NCBI GenBank assembly: GCA_023457715.1
Contig: JAEWKR010000044.1
Location: forward strand, 1 to 27,771
Length of the DNA stretch: 27,771 bases
Reading direction: 5' to 3'
Origin: Verrucomicrobiota bacterium
GTDB taxonomy: Bacteria > Verrucomicrobiota > Verrucomicrobiia > Opitutales > Opitutaceae
Part shown: one piece after another, positions 8,674-17,040 of the stretch
Position numbering within the stretch: the first letter of the stretch is position 1
How the letters are laid out: each line of letters begins with the position of its first letter
Translations under genes and position numbers: made by a program
The notes under the pieces: generated by a model
Seen by the model: only the letters and a program-made list of their open reading frames with translations
Databases searched by the model: none
Told to the model about the DNA's origin: nothing

Positions 8674-11600
8674 GCACGCAGGTTCGTTGGTTTGCAAAGG
8701 TTGCGGCGATCCTGGGCGTCGCGGGCAGTGCCTTCGCCTGGACGCCGCAGCCCACCACGCCATGGCAGGATGGCACCATCGCCGTCGCGCTCGAATTCCA
8801 GGCAAACGTTCCGCCTCCGCCGCCGCTTGGACCGGTCGATTGGACCGCCGTCGCGCGCGAGGCGCTGCAGTTGTGGAGCGCACAGCTCGAACGCAGCCAG
8901 CTCTTGGTGATTCCGGCCGCTGGGCAGCCCGCATTCGACAACGGACGCAACGAAGTGTATTTCGGCGCGAGCTACCACGGACGGGAGTTTGGGCGCGGCG
9001 TTCTCGCCGTTACGATCACGTCGATTGATGGCGATGAAAGGCTCGAGAGCGATATCGTGGTCAACTCTGGCGAGTATTGGGACGTGTACCCGGGCGTGCC
9101 CCAGATCCGGCACGATTTCAGGCGGGTCGTGATGCACGAACTGGGGCATCTGCTCGGCCTCGACCACCCCGACGAGGCGAAGCCGGCCCAGACGGTCACC
9201 GCTCTCATGAACGCGCACGTCAGCGATGTGGAAAGCCTGCAGGCGGACGATATCGCGGGGGCGCGGGCGTTGTACAACCGGGCGATCACCACGCCGCCGG
9301 TGATCATCTGGCAGCCGGCGGTCGAGAGCACCGAAGCGTGCGAAGGCAAGTGGGCCGTCCTGCATGTGGCAGCGGGCGGGCGCGGGCCATTCGCTTATAC
9401 CTGGAGAAGAGACGGGGTGCCGTTGGCGACCGGGCCCTCGTTGCGGTCGCTCGAACTGGATCCCCTCAAAACCTCCGACGCCGGCACGTACACCGTCGAA
9501 GTGGCGAATGCGGCGGGGGCCACCCTCAGCGCACCGGTCAGACTGGACGTGCGGGCGGCCAAGCCGCCGGCGGTCGCGAACGTGTTTGTGAGGGAGACGC
9601 GGGTTGAGTCGGGAACGTGGGTTCGCGTGGAGACAGACGTTCTCAGCGGAGACACCCCAATGGTCTACACCTGGTACCGCGACGACATCGAGGTGGGCAC
9701 CACCCGGGTCGACGAATTGATCCTGGAGCGAATCCAGTTCAGCGATGCGGGAGAGTATTCCGTCGAGGTAAGCAACGTCGCCGGCACGACCAGGCAGACC
9801 GTCGCGCGGCTGAAGGTCCTGCCGGCGTCGCCGCCGCGGTTTGACGACGCTGGCTGGACCACAGCCCCTCGACTTGGTGAGATGCTGACCTTGGGCAGCT
9901 CCGTCCACGGCACCGGCACGCTGGCCTTCCAGTGGTTCAAAGACGGCGTCGCGGTGCCGGGCGCGACCGCCCCTCAGCTATCAATGGCGAACTATGGCTC
10001 CGACCAGGCCGGCGCCTACACGCTTGTCGCCACAAACGCCGTGGGAACGGTGCGAAGCGATCCAATCGTGCTGCGTCCACCCGAGCCAACGCCGCCGCCA
10101 CCAGCGATTGTACGGCACCCTGCTTCGGCCAGGGAGTATCTCGGAGGGGGCGTGGAGCTTTCATTCGAGCAGGAAATCCCCCCTGCGAGCTCGTCGCTCG
10201 GGCGCACCGTGACCTGGTTTCGTGACGGAATGAAAATCGAGGGCGCTCATAACGAGCGCTTGATCGTCGCACCGCTTCGGCCCGAAGACGCGGGCTCCTA
10301 CCACGTCGAAGTCTCCCAAGGTGGGGTGACGACGCGTTCTCGCGCCGCGGTCGTTACGGTCATATCGCCGGTGCCTGATCCTGTTTTCAGCTGGCACCCG
10401 GCGCCGCACACCGTGACGGTGGGGACCTGGGTGAACCTTTCGGCGAGCATCGCCGCCATGTCACCGTCCGGTACGCGGATTGTGCCGAGCAAACTTCGGG
10501 TGGAGTGGTTGCGGGATGATGTCGTGGTGAGGTCCGGCGAAGGGTCGACCTTTGATTCGTTGACGCACGGATTCTCAGCCGACACCGGCCGAGCCGGCGT
10601 CTATCGCGTCCGCGTCGCGCGTCCCGGCGGCCCCTGGGTGACCAGCCTTCCCGCGTCCGTGGACGTGCTCCCGGAATCGCCGCTGCTCACGGTCCACCCG
10701 AGAAGCCGAACGTACCCGCTGGAGGACAGCCATCCGACGCCGGTGCGCGAAGCCTTGATGACGGAACAACTGCTGGCGCAGCGCGGCTTCGACCACGCCG
10801 GGTTTGAACTCGTGGAAGCGTCGGGACCCGCGGTGGCAGGTGTGACGCCCGGCACGTATGTGCTGAAGGTCCGGAAAGGGGCCGCGCAGGCCTCCAGCAA
10901 GATTTTCACGATCGCATTCCGACCGACCCCGGAACCTTTCCTGTCGGCGCAACCGGAAGACCAGTCCGTGGAACTGGGGCAGGCCGCCACGTGGCGGGTC
11001 ACCGCCGACCATGCCTCCGCGTATCAGTGGTTGAAGGACGGAACTCCCATCCCCGGGGCGACGGGGTGGCAGTTTACGCTGCCCATCGTGGGCGAGAAGG
11101 ACCTTGGGCGGTATGCGGTGCAAGTGAGCGGCCCGAGCGGCACCCTCACAAGTGCCGGCGCCTTGTTGGAGCGCATGGCACCGGCTGCTCCCGTGGTGCG
11201 ATCGCATCCGTCGTCGCAGCTCAAACCGGCCGGGGCGGCGGCCGTGTTCGCGGTGACGGCCACGGGCGGAAATCTCCGGTATCAATGGTACAAGGATGGC
11301 GCGGTCCTGCCCGGAGCGACCGACCGAACCCTCAGCCTGTCCGCCGTTGCGATGACGGACTCCGGGCTCTACCAGGTCGTGGTCGCGAACGAAACTGGGA
11401 CAACCTCGAGTTTCGAAGCACGGTTGCGCGTGGAACCGGTTGCGTCAGTGCCGCACGTGCTTCGGGCCCCGCAGGACGAGGCGGCGGCCTTGGGCGGCGA
11501 TGTTGTCCTGCAGGTTGGAGCGACGGGGGTGCCGCTCCCAACGAGTTACCAATGGCAGAAGGATGGGGTGGACATTCCTGGAGCGAATGATGTCGAACTG

Positions 11601-12551
11601 CGGCTGCGCGGCGTGCAGCCCTCGGACGCGGGACATTACCGGGTCGTGGTGACCAACGAACACGGAGCGACGATCAGCCCGGCGTCGAACGTCACCGTGG
11701 ATGCTCGCGGCCGGCTGGTGAATCTTGGCACCCGCACCCGCGTGGGTCGCGGCGACAGCGTTCTGATCGCCGGGTTCGTCGTGAGTGGAACGAGCCCCCG
11801 GCAGGTCCTGGTTCGTGGGGTCGGTGCAACGTTGGCCGAGTACGGCGTGGGCGGCGTGTTGCGAAATCCGGTGCTCGAAGTCTTCGATGCCAAGTCCAGG
11901 CGCGTCGCGATCAATGACGACTGGACGCAGGGCGAGGGGGCCGGCGGCCCGGAGTTCACGCGGGCCAGGGTGGCCGCGATGCGCGAAACCGAGCGGGCCG
12001 TCGGCGCGTTCCCATTGCGGCAGGGAGCGAGTGATTGCGCGTTGATCGTCTCCCTCGAGCCCGGGTCGTATACGGCCAAGATAGCCGGTTACATGAACGC
12101 GACGGGTGTGGCGCTGGTGGAAGTTTATGAAGTGGGACGTCCGGCGGCGACGCGACTCGTCAACCTCTCGGCGCGTTCGTGGGTCGGCCGCGGCGACGAG
12201 GTCTTGATTCCCAGCATGGTCGTGGCGGGGTTGTCACCGCGGCGTTTCCTGATTCGAGCCATCGGGCCGCGGCTGGCGGATTTCAACGTCGCCGGGGTGT
12301 TGGCCGACCCGCGCCTGACGATCTACCGCGGTTCGACCGCGATTGGCACAAACGACGATTGGGAGGAGCAGGGCGCAGGCCCGGCTGTCACAGCGGCCGG
12401 GGCGATGGTTGGCGCGTTTCCTTTGCTGCCGGGAAGTGCCGATGCGGCGGTCGTGGTGAGCCTCGAACCCGGTAATTACAGCGTGCACGTCAGTGGTGCG
12501 AACGATGGCACCGGCGTGGCGTTGGTCGAGGTGTACGAGTTGCCCGACTAA
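8670..12551 (+). CDS. Secreted matrixin-family metalloprotease with multiple Ig-like domains
   Basis: A 1293-residue protein with an N-terminal signal peptide (about residues 1-23). The protease domain has the zinc site HELGHLLGLDH, with H156, H160 and H166 as ligands and E157 as catalytic base, followed by a plausible Met-turn in TALMNAH and the matrixin-type end LQADDIAGARALY. From about residue 208 to 1010 come roughly eight Ig-like domains, each with a W-x-(K/R)-(D/N)-G strand and a D-A-G-x-Y-x-V strand, plus one degenerate segment near 670-750. Two related modules close the protein (about 1013-1158 and 1160-1293), each starting LVNL(G/S)-x-R-x-x-VGRGD and ending GVALVEVYE. No membrane or PEP-CTERM anchor is seen at the C-terminus. 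Expected to act outside the cell; substrate unknown. Confidence 0.9.
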   Translation: MSTQVRWFAKVAAILGVAGSAFAWTPQPTTPWQDGTIAVALEFQANVPPPPPLGPVDWTAVAREALQLWSAQLERSQLLVIPAAGQPAFDNGRNEVYFGASYHGREFGRGVLAVTITSIDGDERLESDIVVNSGEYWDVYPGVPQIRHDFRRVVMHELGHLLGLDHPDEAKPAQTVTALMNAHVSDVESLQADDIAGARALYNRAITTPPVIIWQPAVESTEACEGKWAVLHVAAGGRGPFAYTWRRDGVPLATGPSLRSLELDPLKTSDAGTYTVEVANAAGATLSAPVRLDVRAAKPPAVANVFVRETRVESGTWVRVETDVLSGDTPMVYTWYRDDIEVGTTRVDELILERIQFSDAGEYSVEVSNVAGTTRQTVARLKVLPASPPRFDDAGWTTAPRLGEMLTLGSSVHGTGTLAFQWFKDGVAVPGATAPQLSMANYGSDQAGAYTLVATNAVGTVRSDPIVLRPPEPTPPPPAIVRHPASAREYLGGGVELSFEQEIPPASSSLGRTVTWFRDGMKIEGAHNERLIVAPLRPEDAGSYHVEVSQGGVTTRSRAAVVTVISPVPDPVFSWHPAPHTVTVGTWVNLSASIAAMSPSGTRIVPSKLRVEWLRDDVVVRSGEGSTFDSLTHGFSADTGRAGVYRVRVARPGGPWVTSLPASVDVLPESPLLTVHPRSRTYPLEDSHPTPVREALMTEQLLAQRGFDHAGFELVEASGPAVAGVTPGTYVLKVRKGAAQASSKIFTIAFRPTPEPFLSAQPEDQSVELGQAATWRVTADHASAYQWLKDGTPIPGATGWQFTLPIVGEKDLGRYAVQVSGPSGTLTSAGALLERMAPAAPVVRSHPSSQLKPAGAAAVFAVTATGGNLRYQWYKDGAVLPGATDRTLSLSAVAMTDSGLYQVVVANETGTTSSFEARLRVEPVASVPHVLRAPQDEAAALGGDVVLQVGATGVPLPTSYQWQKDGVDIPGANDVELRLRGVQPSDAGHYRVVVTNEHGATISPASNVTVDARGRLVNLGTRTRVGRGDSVLIAGFVVSGTSPRQVLVRGVGATLAEYGVGGVLRNPVLEVFDAKSRRVAINDDWTQGEGAGGPEFTRARVAAMRETERAVGAFPLRQGASDCALIVSLEPGSYTAKIAGYMNATGVALVEVYEVGRPAATRLVNLSARSWVGRGDEVLIPSMVVAGLSPRRFLIRAIGPRLADFNVAGVLADPRLTIYRGSTAIGTNDDWEEQGAGPAVTAAGAMVGAFPLLPGSADAAVVVSLEPGNYSVHVSGANDGTGVALVEVYELPD

Positions 12552-12821
12552 GCAGGACACCCGGTGCAGCGAAGAGCGCTGGCAATTCGAAACCCGTCCG
12601 GTCACCACTAGGCCAACCACGCCCCGCCACCCGCCCGCTAACTCAAATCGATCGCAGTCTGAACCTTGCAACGTGAAGGCAAAAACTTGCAACCCGATGC
12701 CTACTGTTCCGGGTCTGAAATCTGAAATTTGAAATCTGCAATCCCCGCGTAGCGGGATCCGGCAATCCATGCGCAGGAAATCCGGTTGCGAGACTGCGCC
12801 GGCGGCGTCTTTTGATAGGGG
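12552..12821. other. Intergenic region with heptamer array and hairpin
   Basis: 270 bp without a gene. A TCTGAAA/TTTGAAA heptamer array at about 12713-12738 is followed by a CCCGC-GTA-GCGGG hairpin (12744-12756). This is the same module seen at gene ends, here between the metalloprotease stop and the ATPase start. Nothing else recognisable. Confidence 0.65.
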
Positions 12822-15062
12822 ATGCAATCAGCAGCCCAAGCGGCGGAATGGGTCGAGACTTTGGTGAGCTTCCTGCGCACGCAGCCGCGGGTCTCCGCGC
12901 TCCGCATCGACGCGGAGTCCCACAAGCTCGCCGTCGCCACGATCGGGCATGTGCGACTCGACGGCCTCGAAGATAAACTCGCCGAGACGATTGCGGTCGT
13001 GGAGGCCGAGCTGGCGAAGAAAACCCCGGCTGCGGTGACCGCCCCCCGCGGCTTTTCGGTCCGGCAGCACGAGGGCATGATGATTGTCAGTCGCGACAGT
13101 TGTGAAACGGCCGAAAAGCTCTGGCTGTGGCGGGAATTGGAGTGGCCCGAGCTCAAGGAGGAGCCGCACAGCCACGAGCAGGAGTGGCGCACCCTTTCGA
13201 TCCTCGCCGCCATCTGTGGCGTCACCGGCATCGCGGGCGCGCTCGCCACCCATTTCGTCCCCGGGCTCCCCTGGCTCGGCAAGGGCCTGTACCTGGTAGC
13301 GATCATTGCGGGCGGGTGGGATGCCGCGGTGGATACATGGGAAAACCTGCGCAAGCGTGAGATCGATATCCATTTCCTGATGCTCGCCGTGGCGATCGGC
13401 GCCATCGCCATCAATCACTGGAGCGAGGCGGTTCTGCTCCTGTTTCTCTTTTCCGCCTCGGGCGCGATGGAGGAGTTTGCCCTCGACCGCACGCAGCGCG
13501 AGGTCAGCGCCCTCCTCAAGACCGCGCCGAAGCGCGCGACCCTGGTGCTGGGCGATGGCCTTGAGGAGGACGTGCCGGTCGAACAGCTCAAGGTCGGCCA
13601 CCGGGTGCGGGTCAAACCCGGGCAGGCGTTTGCCGCCGATGGCGTGGTCGCGAAAGGTGCCAGCGCCAGCGACGAGGCCAACCTCACGGGGGAGGCGACG
13701 CCGGTGGAGAAGAAGGTCGGCGACCAGGTGTACAGCGGGACCCTCAATCTCTGGGGCATCGTGGACTACGACGTCGTCCGGGCCCCCTCCGAGAGCACGC
13801 TCCAGAAGATCATCCGGCTGATCCAGACCGCGCAGAAGCTCAAGGCGCCGAGCGAGCGCTTCACCGACAAGTTCGGCACCGGATATACCTACGCGGTCAT
13901 TGGCGGCGCCACGGCGATGTTCCTGGTGTGGTGGCTGGGCTTCGGCCTGCCCGCCTTCGCCAACACGGAGGAAACGCGTTCCGCCTTTTATCGCGCCATG
14001 ACCCTCATGGTCGTCGCGAGCCCCTGCGCCCTCGTCCTCTCGATTCCGTCGGCCATCCTGGCGGCCATCGCCTGGGGCGCGCGCCATGGCGTGCTGTTCC
14101 GCGGGGGGGCGGCAATCGAGAAGCTGGCCGAGGTTACCACGGTCGCGCTCGACAAGACCGGCACCCTCACCACCGGCGAACTCAGCGTCGTCGGCCACGA
14201 AAGCTATCCGGAGGGACGGGAACGCGAGGTGCTCGAACTGGCCTACGCCCTCGAGGCGAAATCGCACCATCCCATCGCCCGTGCCATTGTGCGCCACGCC
14301 CGGGCCCAGGGCATCGTCGAATTGAATGTCGAGGACTTCCAGTCGTTGACGGGCCAGGGGCTCACCGGACGCGTGGCGGGAAGCACCTTGCTGCTGGGGC
14401 GCCGCGAACTGCTGGAGAAGGGTCCCCTCGCGGAGTGGGCACGCACCCTCCCGCCCGCGCCCGCCGAACTCAGCGAGGTGTGGGTCATCGGGCGCGACCT
14501 CGTGGGGCGCATCCTGCTCAAGGACCAGATCCGCGCGGAATCGCGCGGCGTGCTGGCGGCGCTGAAACGACTGAATATCCGCACGGTGATGCTCACGGGG
14601 GACCGCCGTCATACCGCCGAGGCGGTTGCCACGGAACTCGGCCTCGACGAAGTGCGCGCAGGCCTCTCGCCCGAGGACAAGGTCGCAGCGATCGTCGCCT
14701 TGCGCGAGCAGGGCCGGAAGGTCGCCATGGTCGGGGACGGCGTAAATGACGCGCCCAGCCTGGCGGCGGCCGACGTCAGCGTCGCGATGGGCGCCCGGGG
14801 CAGCGATGCCGCGCTCGAACAGGCGGAGGTCATCCTGATGCACGACCGCATCGAGAACTTTCTGGCAGCGCAGCGTTTGAGTCGCCGCGCCCGTGCCATC
14901 ATCCGGCAGAACCTGACGATCTCGCTCGGCGTCGTAGTCGTGATGATCGTCGCGACCGCCATCGGCGCCGTCCCCCTGGCCGTCGGTGTCGCCGCCCATG
15001 AAGGCAGCACGCTCGTGGTGTGTATCAATTCGCTGCGCCTGCTCTTCGGCCGGAATGGGTGA
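12822..15062 (+). CDS. Heavy-metal P1B-type ATPase, SPC (P1B-4-like) class
   Basis: A 746-residue cation-pumping ATPase of the inner membrane. Catalytic motifs: TGE at 289-291, transmembrane SPC at 400-402, phosphorylated Asp in DKTGT (D444), HP at 483-484, and GDGVNDAP around 637-644. The last helix carries HEGST starting at H726. SPC together with HEG(S/G)T marks the P1B-4 group, whose known members export Fe(II), Co(II) or related divalent metals; the substrate here is inference. Residues 1-100 look like a degenerate metal-binding fold without any CxxC. AGGGG lies almost against the ATG, an unusually short spacing. A CCCGGC-TGC-GCCGGG hairpin follows the stop directly. Confidence 0.92.
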   Translation: MQSAAQAAEWVETLVSFLRTQPRVSALRIDAESHKLAVATIGHVRLDGLEDKLAETIAVVEAELAKKTPAAVTAPRGFSVRQHEGMMIVSRDSCETAEKLWLWRELEWPELKEEPHSHEQEWRTLSILAAICGVTGIAGALATHFVPGLPWLGKGLYLVAIIAGGWDAAVDTWENLRKREIDIHFLMLAVAIGAIAINHWSEAVLLLFLFSASGAMEEFALDRTQREVSALLKTAPKRATLVLGDGLEEDVPVEQLKVGHRVRVKPGQAFAADGVVAKGASASDEANLTGEATPVEKKVGDQVYSGTLNLWGIVDYDVVRAPSESTLQKIIRLIQTAQKLKAPSERFTDKFGTGYTYAVIGGATAMFLVWWLGFGLPAFANTEETRSAFYRAMTLMVVASPCALVLSIPSAILAAIAWGARHGVLFRGGAAIEKLAEVTTVALDKTGTLTTGELSVVGHESYPEGREREVLELAYALEAKSHHPIARAIVRHARAQGIVELNVEDFQSLTGQGLTGRVAGSTLLLGRRELLEKGPLAEWARTLPPAPAELSEVWVIGRDLVGRILLKDQIRAESRGVLAALKRLNIRTVMLTGDRRHTAEAVATELGLDEVRAGLSPEDKVAAIVALREQGRKVAMVGDGVNDAPSLAAADVSVAMGARGSDAALEQAEVILMHDRIENFLAAQRLSRRARAIIRQNLTISLGVVVVMIVATAIGAVPLAVGVAAHEGSTLVVCINSLRLLFGRNG

Positions 15063-15222
15063 CCCGGCTGCGCCGGGATCGCAGATTTCAGATTTCCAAT
15101 TTCAGATCGGCGTCCTGGTTCACCGCTCAAACGCCAGAAACGAGACGAGAACGAGAACGAGAAACCAGAAACCAGAAACCAGAAACTAGAAACGAGAAAC
15201 TAGAAACCGAAACCCCACCGGC
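15063..15222. repeat. Hairpin, TTTCAGA heptamers and AGAAACC heptamers between converging genes
   Basis: Straight after the ATPase stop comes a 6-bp-stem hairpin (15063-15077), then TTTCAGA-like units (to about 15107). From about 15139 to 15214 a second array begins with GAGAAC hexamers and passes into AGAAACC/AGAAACT heptamers. The region lies between two convergent genes, which suits a terminator role for the hairpin. Confidence 0.75.
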
Positions 15223-16149
15223 CTACTCCCGCGTGCGCAGCGCCTTCAACGCCGCCGGAAGTCCGGTCAATCCTTCCGGCCAGACCACGCCGGCACCCGA
15301 CACGGTCTTCCGATAGCGCACCGATGCGGCGCCGCCGATCAACAAGGTGATCTCCGCCGGCAGCAGCGCGCGCAACCGCTGCAACTCCCCCGGCAGCGCC
15401 GGGTCGTCCGGTGGATACACCACGCTGAGCGCCACCGCCCGGGCCCCGTTCTGGCGCGCCGCCCCTGCGATCTCCGCCGCGGGCAGCCCAACGCCGAGGT
15501 AGGTCACCTCCCAGCCGACCTGCGCGGCCACCGCCGTGACCAGCAGCGCGCCGATCTCATGGAGTTGGCCCGCCGGCGTGGCCACCAACACTCGCGGCGC
15601 CGTGCTGCTGCCATGGGCGAACGGCCGGTACCGCATCAGAAACGTGCGCAACACCGCTGACGCGAAATGTTCGTGGGCCGACGAGATCTGCCCGTCCTCC
15701 CACAGGTCGCCGATGGTGTGGGCGAGGGGAGCGGCCACCTTCTGCACCACCCCCATCGCCCCGAGCGCGAGTTCCGCGTCTTTCAGCGCCGCTTCGAGCC
15801 CGTGGGTGTCCAGTTCGCGCACTGCCCGGGTCGCCGCAGCGAGATAGCGTGCTTCCGTGCCCGTGGGTGTGGGCGTCACCGGCTTCGCCTCGCCTCGCGC
15901 CACCAGCATGGCCTGGAGCTGGGCGTCTGGCAGCTTGGCGATGGAGCCGATGCTGTGACCCGCCTCCGCCAGGCGGCGGAGCAAGCTGAGCCGCTCAATT
16001 TCGGCGTCGGAGTACAGCCGGCGGTTGCCCTCCGACCTACCCGGCTCCACGGCGGCATAACGTTTTTGCCATACCCTGACCACATGGGGGCTCAAGCCGG
16101 TGCGCTCGACCACCACGCGCATGGGATAGATCGGATCATGGGTAGACAT
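15223..16149 (-). CDS. CarH/LitR-like B12-binding MerR-family regulator
   Basis: 308 residues from the ATG at 16149 (an upstream TTG at 16185 is less likely). Residues 9-75 form a MerR-type winged helix (VVVERTGLSPHVVRVWQKRY, then GNRRLYSDAEIERL). The C-terminal part is a cobalamin module: a helical cap with W150-x9-E160-H161, the signature that surrounds the adenosyl group in CarH photoreceptors, and QLHEIG at 195-200 matching the (D/E)-x-H-x-x-G B12 motif with H197 as lower axial ligand but Gln in the first position. The end has a Rossmann-like IGGAA. CarH proteins repress in the dark with adenosylcobalamin and release DNA in light; applying that here is inference. Tandem 11-bp repeats overlap the start codon, suggesting self-repression. 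Divergent to the fasciclin gene. Confidence 0.88.
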   Translation of the reverse strand: MSTHDPIYPMRVVVERTGLSPHVVRVWQKRYAAVEPGRSEGNRRLYSDAEIERLSLLRRLAEAGHSIGSIAKLPDAQLQAMLVARGEAKPVTPTPTGTEARYLAAATRAVRELDTHGLEAALKDAELALGAMGVVQKVAAPLAHTIGDLWEDGQISSAHEHFASAVLRTFLMRYRPFAHGSSTAPRVLVATPAGQLHEIGALLVTAVAAQVGWEVTYLGVGLPAAEIAGAARQNGARAVALSVVYPPDDPALPGELQRLRALLPAEITLLIGGAASVRYRKTVSGAGVVWPEGLTGLPAALKALRTRE

Positions 16150-16167
16150 AGACACGACATAGACACG
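16143..16167. promoter_or_regulatory. Tandem 11-bp direct repeats (candidate CarH-like operator)
   Basis: ACATAGACACG occurs twice in perfect tandem (16146-16156, 16157-16167), preceded by a further TAGACA at 16143-16148. The array overlaps the ATG of the B12/MerR gene. Characterised CarH proteins bind tandem 11-bp direct repeats, so the period fits. That this protein binds here is inference. Confidence 0.6.
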
Positions 16168-16274
16168 TTGTTGACCTCGGCGCAACCTTCGAATCCGCGC
16201 GCTGCTCGGTCGCCCGCCCCGCTGTCATACAGGGACGGCTCGGTAAACGGGTGTGGAGCCATTCCAACAAAAGA

Positions 16275-16320
16275 TAGACAGAAACTTGACGGCGCGGCGA
16301 CAAGTAGACAAGATGTCTAC
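16275..16320 (+). promoter_or_regulatory. Candidate fasciclin promoter with TAGACA operator boxes
   Basis: TAGACA occurs at 16275-16280 and 16305-16310, and in inverse as TGTCTA at 16314-16319. The last two form a perfect 7-3-7 dyad, GTAGACA-AGA-TGTCTAC (16304-16320). A TTGACG -35-like hexamer lies at 16286-16291, so the dyad overlaps where the -10 should be. The gene starts 40 bp downstream. The same box occurs at the divergent regulator start, so one regulator may control both. Confidence 0.55.
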
Positions 16321-16359
16321 GTTGGTTCAAAAACAGTCCATTCAATCCCATCCATCCCA

Positions 16360-16863
16360 ATGAAACTCATCACCCGTACGTTTGCTGCCGCGTTCGCGGC
16401 CGTCAGCCTCGCCGCCGCGCTGCCCGCCGGCACCTCGCACCCGGACCACAAGGCCACAGGCGACATCGTCACCGTCGCTTCCCAGGCCGGCACCTTCAAC
16501 ACGCTGGTTGCCGCGGTCAAGGCCGCCGGCCTCGTCGACACTCTCAAGGGGGACGGACCTTTCACGGTCTTCGCGCCCACCGATGAGGCGTTCCAGAAAC
16601 TGCCCGCCGGCACCGTCGAATCGCTCCTCAAGCCGGAAAACAAGGCCAGGCTCGTCGCCATCCTGACCTATCACGTGGTCCCCGGCAGGGTGATGGCCGC
16701 CGATGTGAAAACCATGAAGGCGCCCACGGTCAACGGCAAGGAACTCGCCCTACGCGTGGCGGGGGGCCGGGTGACGGTCAACGGAGCCAACGTCGTCGCG
16801 ACCGATGTGGCCGCCTCCAACGGGGTTGTCCACGTGATCGACGCCGTCGTTTTGCCTAACTGA
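16360..16863 (+). CDS. Secreted fasciclin (FAS1) domain protein
   Basis: 167 residues: signal peptide (about 1-24, ending LPAGTS or nearby), then a single FAS1 domain. Visible FAS1 landmarks are FNTLVAAVKAAGLVDTLKG (H1 region), the highly conserved FTVFAPTDEAFQKLP block, the LTYHVVPG strand near 105-112, and a C-terminal NGVVHVIDAVVLP. The length is typical of the small bacterial one-domain form, which is exported and associated with adhesion or surface functions; the exact role is unknown. It faces the B12/MerR regulator across a 210-bp gap with shared boxes. A strong hairpin with a T-rich tail follows the stop. Confidence 0.93.
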   Translation: MKLITRTFAAAFAAVSLAAALPAGTSHPDHKATGDIVTVASQAGTFNTLVAAVKAAGLVDTLKGDGPFTVFAPTDEAFQKLPAGTVESLLKPENKARLVAILTYHVVPGRVMAADVKTMKAPTVNGKELALRVAGGRVTVNGANVVATDVAASNGVVHVIDAVVLPN

Positions 16864-16896
16864 TCCACCCGCTTTTGGTTGGTTTGAGTTAACCGC

Positions 16897-16950
16897 GGGG
16901 TGGGGAACCGGGCTTCTTCGGAGCCGGGTGTCCCCATCCCGTTTTCTTTC
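16897..16950 (+). terminator. Rho-independent terminator after the fasciclin gene
   Basis: A long stem pairs GGGGTGGGGA (16897-16906) with TCCCCATCCC (16931-16940), with an inner GGCTTC-TTCG-GAGCC hairpin, and is followed by GTTTTCTTTC. It lies about 35 bp after the fasciclin stop and before the barrel-protein gene. Confidence 0.7.
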
Positions 16951-17040
16951 CCGCTGGTTGTTTCGTCCACCGAGTTTTTTTCCCGCCACCCTTTCTGCTT
17001 CCGGGTCCGTCCCGTCGCCCTCTCTTTGCCCATTTTCCAC

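Noticed and set aside
12828..14999. Leftward 723-codon frame opposite the P-type ATPase
   Set aside because: Low-complexity, charged antisense translation; the ATPase frame has every catalytic motif.
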